From the NCBI GenBank assembly GCA_002189035.1, contig CM007992.1, positions 1,674,001-1,738,000 on the forward strand: a stretch of 64,000 nucleotides of DNA, read 5' to 3'. Below, piece after piece: positions 13,309 to 28,406 of this stretch (position 1 is the stretch's first letter; each line of letters starts with the position of its first letter). This stretch comes from Utricularia gibba (taxonomy: Eukaryota > Streptophyta > Magnoliopsida > Lamiales > Lentibulariaceae). Below the pieces are notes generated by a model. The model saw only the letters and a list, made by a program, of their open reading frames with translations. It was not told the DNA's origin and made no database searches. Position numbers and translations under genes: made by a program.

Positions 13309-14172
13309 ATTCCCCCACACTTAAATGTTTGCTTGTCCTCAAGCAATTGTTCAAGACATTTTCCATCAAAATAGTAGCTTGCAAATAGAGTTAAGGCAAC
13401 AATATGCATTAGTTATTCAATGGCATACCATACACTAGCCCCCCTTGCACGTAGCTACTCCTCATAGGTGTCACTCAATACGCTCAAGAAGAGAAATCCA
13501 TAAGAGGAGGGTAAAATGAAAAAGGTTCGCTCAATACGTGAATGTAGGCGAGTCAGTAAACTTGCGCAAGTGATCTACTGGTTTCAACAAGCTTGCGCAA
13601 TCATGAGGTCTTTTTCTCGGGTTGTAGCGCGATAGGAGCTTGAGACAGGTGGGAAATTCAGCTGGAGGCTCCATTTCATGAGTAATAAAGAGTGAGCATC
13701 CATCAAACAGTTTTGCTATGCTTGTCCTTTGATTTTCGTGCTCCAAGAAACCCCTCTTTCAGTTTTGTGGCTGTTCCAACCTTTCATCTTCTTCTTCTTT
13801 GTTTTATTTTTTTTTTCTTCTTTTTCTTTTTTTTATTCTTTTTTTCAAACATCTCTCTTTTGGACAGGATGTTGTTGAAAATCCCTTCATAAGTGATTGA
13901 GATAGAGCTTGATGAATGAGTTGAAAATTGCTCTCAACTTTTCTTCTTTTGTAATAGAGCTCCTTGTCGTGCAACTTGTGCAAGCAAATGAACAGAACTA
14001 TTCTCTAGATGCTCATTCCTTGGGTCAAGAGAAATTGCAGTAGGCTGTAATTGTAAAAAAAAAGAGTTGGCTTCTGATGTGGTGAATCAAATAATAGGTT
14101 TCAGGCCAAGCAGGGCTCACTAAGTGGATTCAAGGTGGGATATTGGGATAAAACAAGGCAATTCCTAATGCC

Positions 14173-15560
14173 TCAATTGAGTACCAAGTTGCACTCAATA
14201 CACCTCTCCAAAATGATGCCTAAGTTCTGCAAACATGAATCGAAATAAGTCCTATAAACAGATATATCATCCATAAATACCTCCATGATCTTCTCCACAT
14301 GTTCTAAAAAAATGGCTGTCATGCAACGTTGAAAAGTTCCAGGAGCATTGCATAAACCGAATGGTATTCTCTTGTATGCAAAAGTGCCAAAAGGACAAGT
14401 AAATGTGGTCTTGTGTTGATCTTCCGGATGGATTGGAATCTGAAAATATCCGGAATAACTATCAAGGTAATAATAGAAAGCTTGGTTATTTAACCTTTCC
14501 AGAATTTGATCAATAAAAGGCAATGGGTAATGATCCTTTCTGATGACATCATTGAGTTTCCGAAAATCAATACACATCCTCCAGCCAGTGACCTTGCACA
14601 AGGGGATGAGGTCTCCCTTCTCGTTTTGAGTCATTGTCATGCCTCCTTTCTTTGGTACGCAGTGCACTGGGCTAACCCATTGACTATCTGAAATAGAGTA
14701 GATGATATCATCATCCAACAATTTCAAAATTTCGTTTTTCATCACCTCCTTTGGCATCGGATTCGCCCGCCTTTGTGGTTGCACAATTGGTCTCACCTCA
14801 GCTTCCAAATAAATCTGATGACTGCAGAATTGATGGTCAAGCCCTTTCAAGTCATCCAAGGTGTACTCAATGGCTTGTCTGTGTTTGCGCAAGACATCCA
14901 GCAGCATTTGGGTGTGGTATTCATTCAATCCTGCGTTAACAATCACGAGGTAAGTGTGATCATCCTCAAGAAATTCGTACCTCAATGATGGTGACAGCTT
15001 CTTCAACTCAATTTTTCCTCCAGCATCAAGTTCCTTCTTTGTTAGCCAAGCCATCATTGGTGTGTCATTTGGAGTGTCTTCTTTTTTATCCTTCATAAGA
15101 TTTACTTCCTGAATTTCTTGTAGAAAAACTGCTTGTGCATGCTCTTGCGTAACAGCATCTTCCGCTCCCCCTTGCACAAGCTCGTCGCAGTCAAATCACT
15201 TCATTGCTTGATCAACATTGAACTCCAATTCCTCTTCCCTGAATTTGAGTGTCAATTAAGGCTCCTGTGATGGCCATAAAGGGTCTCCCAAAAATGATTG
15301 GCACTTCCACGTCAAGTACCATATCCAAAACAACAAAATCACAAGGAACAAAATTTTTTCCAATTTTTACCGGTACGTTTTCTACCACTCTTTCAGGATT
15401 CTTCATGGATTTATCAACAAATACCAGTTGAATTTTCGTGGTTCTCAGCTCCTCAAGATTCAGTGCTTTGAATAAGAAGTAATATCAAGCTGATACTTGA
15501 CCCAAGATCATATAAGCACTTCTTAAAATTGCTTCTTCCAATGATACAAGGGACTGAAAA
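14173..15560 (-). pseudogene. Retrotransposon protease and reverse transcriptase remains
   Basis: The protease keeps its DLGSS active-site type near 15.5 kb and a VPIIFGRPF segment near 15.3 kb, in different frames. The polymerase frame (334 codons, 14173-15177) shows the WVSPVHCVPKKGG, RMCIDFRKLN, PFGLCNAPGTF and FMDD segments in order; FMDD is the two-aspartate catalytic site. The frame stops just after CIECNLVLN, short of the thumb, RNase H and integrase. Stops and frame changes between protease and polymerase show decay. Confidence 0.85.
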
Positions 15561-15626
15561 AATTCTTGGATCTGCATGCTTTTGAATCAGCCCTTGTGTA
15601 AGAACCGTGCTGCATTGCTTGGATAA

Positions 15627-16787
15627 TTAAATAACACCATCATTTTCAATCTTCCTTCGATTGGCCAAAATATCCTTCAAGAATTTTGCATAAGTGGGCA
15701 TTTGCAACATCACATCAGTGAATGGGATGTTCACATGAAGAGTTTTCAGCATCTCTAGAAACTTGGAATATTGTTGATCCACTGATGACTTGGCATGTCT
15801 ATGTGGATAAGGGATTGGAGGATTATAATAAGGTGGAGACATGTACACGGGAACATCCAGCAATTTGTCTGCTTGCGCAGGGGCTGCTGTTGTTGTACTC
15901 TGCATCCCACTCCTCGTTGCCACAGCTTTGCATTTAATAGGATTTTTCTCTGGTTAACTTGGGAGTCTCGAAGCCTTGTGGGTTTGAGCAGCATTATTCA
16001 TCCGACTTTCCAAGATGCGAGTAGTCATGCTGAGTTGCTTCACACGCTCACTTATCTCACTCACCTTTTTCAGCTTCTCCATCACTTCTTTATTCACTCC
16101 TTGCTTTTCTATGAATTGACCAAGCATATCTCGTAAGAATGGGTGTTGGGGTTGCTGCTGGTTCTGATTCTCGTTTTGGAAAGTGTTGCCTCGATTTCCC
16201 CAATTGTTCCCTTGCGTAGGCACAGATGCTCCTTGTGCAAATTTTTTGAAAATTCACAAAATTAACATTCGTACCTTCCTCTTCTGCCTCACTCTCTGTC
16301 TTTTCTGAGGCTGCTTGGACTTGAGCAATGATAGGTTGGAGTTTGCTGATTTTATCATATAATTTTTGCAATGTTTCGGTAATCTTTGAAACGGTATTGT
16401 CACGTGGGTTGTCCCGAACTCCAGTTTTTGAGTTCCTTGCTGGTTGAGACCATCGTGCCTACCGTTTTGCAAACTCATCAATTAGTTCCCAAGCTCTTCT
16501 AGGACTTACCTGGTCCAGGGTTCAACACCCGCATTCAACAGTCCCTTTGCTTGCGAAGTCAATCCATCATGAAAGCACATGATCATAGCAGTGGGGCTGA
16601 GTCCACGCTTGTCCATGACTCGTGTAATTTCCTTAAATCTCTCGCAAGCTGCTGCTATTCCTTCTCCTTCATCCTGTGAAAAATTGGTGATCTTAAAGCT
16701 GGTGTTAGAGTACTTTGTGGGTTCAAAATATTTGTCCAAAAATGCATCCTCCAATTCTTCCCACGTATAAATAGAGTTGGGTGTCAA
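15627..16787 (-). pseudogene. Retrotransposon Gag remains
   Basis: The longest piece (16506-16787) reads as the retrotransposon Gag fold: WEELEDAFLDKYF, then a GEGIAAACERFKEI stretch. Further pieces follow in other frames down to about 15.6 kb, with glutamine- and asparagine-rich sequence near 16.15 kb. Several frameshifts and stops break it. In a living element this protein would form the particle shell that packages the RNA. Confidence 0.75.
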
Positions 16788-17039
16788 AGAGTCTAATCAT
16801 CGCCTTGCTGACCCCCATAACGATCAATGAAGGCTTTGTCAAAATGGGCTTTGTTGTACCATGGTGATCAATGAAGGCTGGAGTTGGAATCTTCGCACGT
16901 TAATGGCTGGTGCAGCAATGGGTCCGGGTTTCCTCGTGTGTCGAAAGTTATCACCTAAAGAGACTTCATTCCAAGGATGAACAACAAATCTGTTAGCAGC
17001 CTGCTCCCTGCTAAATGATTTAATTAATTAAATTCATTA

Positions 17040-17611
17040 TTATAACCTTGATTGAAGAAGCCTATAGGGTACACATAATAGTGAAGTTACTCCTCGATAT
17101 AAAATAGAATAACACAATTACATGAGATGTAATTAGTAAAGTTGATAAATTAAATAAAAAGTTATTTTGAGATTAATATTGATTAAACTCAAAATAAAAG
17201 ATTTGACAAAGATAAGATTTGAAACATATATATCTTCACAAAATAAGATCTTTGTGGAAATTTGATTAGATATATTACCAAATATCTATAAAAAAAGTTT
17301 GATCCGCAGAGATTCCCATATCTTCATTCTCTTTAAGATTTATTTGAAAGGGGCGACTTTCTCTACTAGCATTTGAGGAGATCGACCATCATTTTGCTAT
17401 TTTGATAAGGTTATCGATGGAGTGCTTCATGTGTGTATACCGAGAGGCCGTCTACCATTGACGGTTGGTGAACAACAGAGTGCATTGAAAAGTATTGTTA
17501 ATATCTCTTTATCTAACGTATACCATATTCTAGGATTTGCGTTTGAGGTTTCTCTAAAATTTTTAAATTTCATTGCTTTTGTGACATGCGATGTCTACAA
17601 GAAACCTAACA
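17040..17611 (+). repeat. Copia-like LTR remnant
   Basis: It ends GAAACCTAACA at 17611. About 280 bases before that end match the inverse of 48323-48620, including blocks around CGATGGAGTGCTTC and GGTTTCTC. The other copy has TG...CA ends, which supports an LTR. The left border is uncertain. The right end abuts the truncated end of a family B LTR. Confidence 0.5.
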
Positions 17612-18086
17612 CTAATTCACATACAATCATATGAAAAATATTAGCATAATGAATTAGGGTAGAACATAAGTAGCTAGATGCTTGCTATGTGAAAGTAGAG
17701 ATGAAAGTTTGGCCGGGCCGGGCTAGCCCAACCCTATTTCAGAGGGCCTCACCAACTTTCGGGCTAGGGTCGGACTAAAGCCCGATCACATAAAAATAAG
17801 AGCCTGTTTGGAACTGCTTCTAAAATTAACTTAAAAAAAAGTGATTCTGTAAAAGTGCTTTTTTTGAAGCAATTTCTATTTGGTCCATCAACTCCAAACA
17901 GATAGAAACAAAACGTGTTTGGTGTAATTTGCTTCATATGAAGTTTTTTTTGTATTGATATTACTAATATACCCTTTATGAATTTTTTTTCAACTACTCT
18001 CTTAAATTCATACCTACCCCTACTATTACATACACTTGTTTTGCATCTTCTTGATTTCTTTTGTTCATGAACGACAATACACATCC

Positions 18087-18377
18087 ATGGCTTTTGAGAT
18101 GGAGTATTCATTGTCTCCTTTGAAGTCATACACAGATGATGATCAATTTTCAAGAAGAAATAAAGAAGTTTCAAAAATGGTGGTTAGTGTTGTATCTTTG
18201 ATTGGTAGTTATTATGCTAATCGGGTGCATAAATTTCCATGTAAGAATAAAAAGTTTACGGGTGCAGAATTGTTGAAGGAGATGTTAGAAGGCAATCCAA
18301 TTAGGTGTTATGATAAGTTAAGGATGAAAACTCATGTTTTTTATCAACTTTGTGAATTATTGAGTCTTATGGGTTGA
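18087..18377 (+). pseudogene. Harbinger transposase, N-terminal part only
   Basis: About 96 residues remain. They end with the segment typical for the N-terminal helical part of PIF/Harbinger transposases (NPIRCYDKLRMKTHVF, then LCELL). The frame stops at 18377, and no DDE catalytic region follows before the ORF1 gene on the other strand. A large internal deletion has removed the enzyme core, so the element cannot cut DNA by itself. Confidence 0.65.
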
Positions 18378-19141
18378 AACCTATTGGGGGTGTTTGGTGT
18401 CATTCGGGAACAACTTGCTCATGTGGGTGCCTCGGGAGGGTGTTTGTGAGTCTGCAACCAAATTCCAGGCACTCAGCTTTGCTCATGTGGGTGCCTGGAA
18501 CCGAATATATCCAAACGTTTCGGTACGAACCGCGGTTCTGGTTCGAACCGAACCCACCTCTACCCATGTGTATCTTGTATTAATACTACCTATGAAATAA
18601 GTAATTTGGTAGAAATCCAATACATGGACATAGGTTATGCATAAACCACACCTGTGTGTATCCCATCCCTCATTAATGACACCTAGGAAATAAATAATGT
18701 GGTAGGAGTACAACACATTTGTGTATTGGACTCCTACCAAATTAGTTATTTCGTAGGTAGCATTAATATAAAATAATTTAATACATGAATTTAAATACAT
18801 AAATCAAAGTTTATGTTGAACGTTGTTTTTTTATTGTAAAACAGATTAATAAAACAAAAATTAATATTAAAAAAAATTCAATTTATGTGGTTATTCGAGA
18901 ATGAAATATATGTTGTATATTATTCACATAAAAATAAATCATTAAATTTTGATATAGACATATATTAGATTCACTTGTTTCTTAAACTGTAACTCAATAG
19001 ATTTATATGCTAAAATAGAATAACAAAAATTTAGAAAATATGATAACATCCAACTCATTATTTTGTCTTCAATACAACAACCTCAAATCTAAATGAAATA
19101 GACAATATCAAGATAATCTACTTTTGCAAATAACACCAACT

Positions 19142-20150
19142 TTATGGGACATTCTTCCCCATTTTGTGGCAATGAATTTGATAATCATATTTGAGATAAG
19201 CTACTCTTGCATCATCATTTTTTGCCAATAACCAAAGATTGCGCTTGGTTTTTGATGCAAACATCGCCATGGTATGTACATATATCTCATCACCAAATGT
19301 TATGCCACTGCAGTTGTCCAAAAAGTCCAAACAAATTTTTATTTCAGCCTTCTCATGGTCTACAAGACACTGCTCCCGTGAAGGTCCAACAACTTTTGCC
19401 ACCTTTTCCAATGTCTGAGCAATTATGTTGCTGTCATTTGTCCTAGCACGCTTTCTTGTGCTTGCTAGTGCTTTTCGCACCGGTGTTCGTATGCTCGATT
19501 GACTACCCTGTTGATTGGAAGTACAACCATATGGAGAGTTCTGAACTTGTGTAGCGACTTCATAGCCTTCAATATTATCTTGAATGTCATTTGCATCTTC
19601 AAAAGAAGGCGATGAGTGTTGTCCACCTGTCGAATAATGCACTGATTCTTCTGTGACTAATATATTGCTAAACATTACCTCTAGCTCTTCTAGCAAAATT
19701 AGTATTGCATTCTTATAATAACTTTGTTATCCTACAAGTATATAATATCACTTATGATGAAACATTGCAAAAACATAAAAAAACAAGCATTTGTATCATA
19801 AAAAATAGAATCTTGAAATAAATATAATGTACCTTTAAGTAGTCACTCCACCAGGAATCAGACATATCTACAACACCATTAGGCTTAAATCCAATTCCGG
19901 TTTGCTTCATCAATTTAACCCATGCATCCCAAGCTTTTTTCATTTTATCCCATTTGTTTTTCAATTGAGCTCGAGAATAATTCTTACCTGTCAAAGAATT
20001 AAAATTTCTAACCACATTCTCCCATCCCAATCTGTTGAAGTGGCTATTCGGTTTATTTCCCGCATGAACCTCTATCGTACAAACTCGAATAAAGGTCTCT
20101 ACTAGGTTAGGATCAACCCATCTCGCTTGTGAGCTATCTCCTCCTTCCAT
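19142..20150 (-). CDS. Harbinger ORF1, Myb/SANT-like protein
   Basis: Exon 1 (19833-20150) starts at ATG 20150 and encodes a Myb/SANT-like DNA-binding domain: RWVDPNLVETFI, then WENVVRNFN and KNKWDKMKKAWDAW, with the spaced tryptophans of the fold. It closes with a GT donor after WWSDYLK. Exon 2 (19142 to about 19690) has the conserved tail of these proteins, ending MFASKTKRNLWLLAK and then a tyrosine-rich end. In PIF/Harbinger elements this protein binds DNA near the ends and helps the transposase enter the nucleus. Some damage near the exon 2 acceptor is possible. Host genes of the same domain type exist, but the position inside the element makes a transposon origin clear. Confidence 0.65.
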
Positions 20151-22099
20151 ATATCTACAGAAAATGGTGAAATAATGAAGGATAAAAAATGCAACAAAAA
20201 CTAAAGAAGATGTGGGCAACTGAAGCAAATGAAATAACGAAAACTGAAGAAGATCTATTTCATTCGAATGAGATCTGAAGATAGAGACCAAATTTGGAGG
20301 AATCGCACCTACTTTTCACGCTGCGTTCGAGTGAGAATAGTTGTAATTTTGAAGCGACAACTTCAACCCTAGATGAAGCGGAGGGGTAATTTATTGAAAT
20401 TTTAAAATGAAGTGAGGGTAAAATAAGTATATATATTTAAGAAGTGCTTCAATTTTTATTGAAACAGCGGTCCCTCAGCTTCTCAAAAAAAGTGGAGCGC
20501 TTCACTGCTCCAACTCCAAGTGGAGCAGAAGTAGCACGTGTTTTGTCCGGGAATCACTTCTAAAAGCGATTTTTTTGAAGGTGAAGCTGCACCAAACAGA
20601 ACTTAAGATTAACGTGGCCCTAGCCCAATTATGCATAGGGTTGGGCTGGCTCCACTCGGTCCATATACTTACCATATAATAAATAAAAAATTTTAAAAAA
20701 TTATTAAACATTAATATACATTTTTATATTATTTAAATAATTTATAGAAAACAATTTAAAATTATTATATAAATTATTATTTCATATTATTTATATTTAA
20801 AATAAAATAGTATATATAAAATAAACTTAAATTATTTAAAATAAAAATAATTATAGTTATTATAAATAAAAATTGTATTTTTAAATTGGCCCTAGGCCCG
20901 TCAGGCTTTAAGGCCCGAAGCCCAATCGGCCCTAAGGGCTTAGGGCTTTGGGCCAAAAAACCCAACAATCTTTCGGTTCATCAATGTATAGGCCCTAGCT
21001 TGATATTTTTTAAGGCCGGGCCGGGCCGGCCCCCGGCTTGGGCTTTAACTTTAATCTCTATGTGAAAGTCAATGCATTCAAATTTTGTCATAATTAATAG
21101 ATTTAGTCTAAACTAAAATTAAAGCAATTCGACGATAATGTACAGAAAGATAGTAAATGGATAAAAGCATATATTTATGTAAAATAAAATAAGGTGATAC
21201 CTTGGGCACTCAAGGGTAGCATACTAATCACTACAACTGTCCAACTCAAACATAAAATCATTTATTTGACAAGCAAAGTTTCAAGTATACCCAAACTTTT
21301 GTTTTTTCCTAATTATTGGTCTACCTTTAATTAGGGCTGTTTATGATGAAAACCACTACCTCCCCCTCTTGGATTTATTCCGGTTTGTTAAGGAAGTAGA
21401 GTGATTAAATAATATTGTGATCTAGTGAACAATAAGAATGCTCATCTCCCTTTGTACCAAAACACCTCCAAATGCCTAGCCACTCATAATAACGGAAATG
21501 AAAACACTTTAATGACATTTCATAAACATCATCTTGGTTCTAAAGTTCAACAACAACATAAAACGCATAACAAAAACATAAACAATAAATAGTTCTTGCA
21601 GAAAAGCTAAAACAACTCCTAGATAATAATAGTCTTTCATAAGTAGAAGAAAGCTTTAAAAGATGGCTTAGATCATGGTTTCATCTTCTTCATCCTTCAT
21701 GGTTCTATTATTCCCTTCTATACGATCTCCCTCCCAATATTGTTTTCGTGTTCTTCAATAGGGGTTAGTATTCTCTTTATTCTTTATTACAAAAATCTAC
21801 TTTTTTTCTTCACATTAGGATTTGGTGTACTTTTTTCAGCTTTAATCAGATTTTCATGATACCTCCACTATTTACTTTTCGACTTTTTGGAATTTGAGCT
21901 TTTAAAACATGGTACATTACACAAGAAATTGATTAGAATTGAGATTGTGACTAAATTTTGATTTAGCCCCAATTAAAAATAAAAGATGAATATTATGCTA
22001 ATAATCATAAAAATATATAAATATATAATATAATTAGAGTTTTATAATAAAATATTAATTATTTTCTTATCTTAAAATACTAAAAAATATGTGTTATTA

Positions 22100-22516
22100 T
22101 TTGCTCAATTGACTTTTCCATTTGTGTAAATAATCCCTCAATCATTATAGAAGATTTTGATATGTTGTAAAACATAGACTATGAACATGATCAGTCTTCT
22201 ATCCACCATGGATTCAAGTTGCGTATAAGAAAATCTCTTATCATATTCCAACATTATTTTCTATCAATTTTAGATGAAAATATACGAAAAAAAAATCATA
22301 AAAATGTATACAAATATAATATTAATAATTTTTTAATAAAAATATATTAGTTATTAATATAAATCCTAATTAGGTAACATGATTCTATATTAATAACTAA
22401 TAATACATAATAAATGTATAGAAAATGACATTTAACAAATTTATACCCAACTTAACAACGTCATAGCGAGACTGCTGTTCTGTTACTCAACTGGCTCAAA
22501 AGCTTCCCCAGATCCC
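22100..22516. promoter_or_regulatory. Upstream region of the alcohol dehydrogenase-like gene
   Basis: AT-rich DNA between the end of the B4 LTR and the start codon at 22517. The proximal promoter and 5' untranslated region must lie here, less than 0.42 kb from a retrotransposon LTR. No single TATA box can be chosen with confidence, because the stretch has many TATA-like words. Confidence 0.35.
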
Positions 22517-24356
<1,840 letters not shown>

Positions 24357-24714
24357 TTGATCAGACTCAAATGGTCGAGAATAAATATTTACATCACATT
24401 TGGTCACATTTGGTTACTGCATTGGAGTCCATATTGAAAAGAACCGAGTGTTTAACTGTACCGTGTGCCAGAATGTGATTTACTAGTAATCTTGAGATCC
24501 ATTTTGCAGCCACATGATCAAAGGGAAAAGAATTGATGCGCCTCTTCATTGATGGCTTGGCCAAACTGAAATGCTCGTGGCATGATCAATTCGTCAAAAA
24601 CTCTTGTACATTTAAAGGTTTACACATGAATTTTGTTTTGAAAGCAACAAAGATTGATTCCTCATACAATTTGTGCACCAGCACAGCCCACTCCCCCCAG
24701 CCTGTATTTCAGTG

Positions 24715-27377
<2,663 letters not shown>

Positions 27378-28406
27378 ACGGACGCCGGGTATGGACAACT
27401 CTGGAGACAGAAACTTTACACGATGATTGACCACAACAGACCTGCCTCAGCTGTAGAGCAGCAGCCGATCGAATAAAAGTTCTCCCTTGTCCTCGCAACA
27501 AACCCAAAATCCCGTGAAACAAAAACCCACTTGGCAGGATGTCTCGCAATTAGCAGGACCAGTAGCAGCTACATCGATAGGCAATACCTATACTAAACTA
27601 AGCCCACACCGGCGGTCTCAGGGGAATAGTAAAAGAATCAAGAATGGAACTTCGTGGAAACTCCCAAAGGGAATAGTGAAAATGCTTGCTGGGTGGATTC
27701 AAGTTAAAATTTTCTTGGACCTTCGAGGAAGCCACCACCAACCTCCGTTGGTTTGGTCAAATTCTTCTACACGCACGATTCAAATATAAACTGCTAGCAA
27801 ACTGTAATAAATTACACTAAGACAATGCTTTGTTCAGTAACTCCACTTGGTTTATTCAAGGGCCACACGTCTTCTGGTTCTTGCCTTCAAAATTACAGAA
27901 GAGACTCTGATTTGCTCCTTTGATGCATCCTTTTTCTTTTATTCGTTCCCATGTTCGAGCCAACGTGTGTCCTAATGCAAAGCCTCCGAAATTCATCAAC
28001 AAGTATGTCAGTCTATATAACAGGAACTGGGAGGTGATGTCCTGTACGGTATTTGCAGCAATTTTTTGAGGGAGGACAGAAAGACGTACGCTCGATAAGA
28101 AAGTCATGCAAAGGATGGACTGAATTATGTGGAGGTGTGAATGAAAATGTCGTAAGAAGACCGTGTGAGGCAAAATGCGCCAGCCATGTGAGCTTCTCCA
28201 ATGCTGTCTTTTTTATGTTTCTCAGTAGCTGGCTAAGCATCTTGACTTTTCATCTCAGGCATTTTCTTCCTTCTTTCCTGACAGCAGTCATGCTTCCTTC
28301 CTCCTTCCTTCATGTAACTGACAAAGGTCATTACTTTTAAGAGCAATGTCCATAGCAGTTTCTCATTTGGAGCCTCTTCCACGATTCTCTGACTTCTCTC
28401 AAACTA
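27378..28406. promoter_or_regulatory. Shared upstream region of BSK1-type and LRR receptor kinase genes
   Basis: These roughly 1.03 kb separate two start codons that point away from each other, so both promoters and 5' untranslated regions must fit here. Short open frames in it (for example near 27.5-27.8 and 28.0-28.3 kb) do not resemble any protein. I could not pick out specific cis-elements with confidence. Confidence 0.4.

Larger units (their letters stand above)
12116..16960 (-). mobile_element. Internally deleted Athila-like Ty3/gypsy retrotransposon with 3' LTR
   Basis: Read on the minus strand, the order is gag (16787 to about 15630), protease (15560-15212), reverse transcriptase (15177-14173), a short untranslated part, a polypurine tract (GTGTGGGGGAA at about 13309-13320) and a 3' LTR (13308-12116). 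RNase H and integrase are missing: the reverse transcriptase stops where the conserved palm segment should continue, and the 3' region follows at once. No 5' LTR was found beyond about 16.96 kb. The sequence types of Gag, protease and polymerase resemble the Athila/Tat branch. The element cannot move by itself. Confidence 0.8.
17800..20603. mobile_element. PIF/Harbinger transposon with reduced transposase
   Basis: The termini are inverted (GAGCCTGTTTGGAACTGC at the left; AGTTCTGTTTGGTGCAGC at the right, read inward) and flanked by a TAA duplication at 17797-17799 and 20604-20606, the usual three-base target of this superfamily. Inside, on the minus strand, lies a Myb/SANT-like ORF1 in fair condition. 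On the plus strand lies only the first part of a transposase. The element sits inside the hAT element, so it is the youngest of the three insertions here. Confidence 0.85.
17696..21060. mobile_element. Non-autonomous hAT element (host of a Harbinger insertion)
   Basis: The ends are inverted: TAGAGATGAAAGTTTGG at the left and, on the opposite strand, TAGAGATTAAAGTTAAAG at the right. They are followed inward by GC-rich GGCCGGGCC tracts. The element is flanked by a perfect 8-bp duplication, TGTGAAAG at 17688-17695 and 21061-21068; eight bases is the hAT hallmark. Without the Harbinger insertion it would measure about 0.56 kb and encode nothing, so it is a MITE-size element moved by a transposase from elsewhere. 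Confidence 0.85.
17612..22099 (-). repeat. Family B LTR, copy B4, split by a hAT insertion
   Basis: The two parts, 17612-17695 and 21061-22099, make one B-type LTR read on the minus strand. It starts at the GTGTTATTA end near 22099 and runs out beside the copia-like LTR at 17611. The 3365 bases between the parts are an hAT element carrying a Harbinger element. Removing the hAT element and one copy of its 8-bp duplication TGTGAAAG restores a continuous match to copy B1 (35653-36821). Confidence 0.75.

Noticed and set aside
27487-27789. 100-codon plus-strand frame between the two kinase genes
   Set aside because: No family resemblance; it lies in the expected promoter and leader region of the BSK1-type gene.
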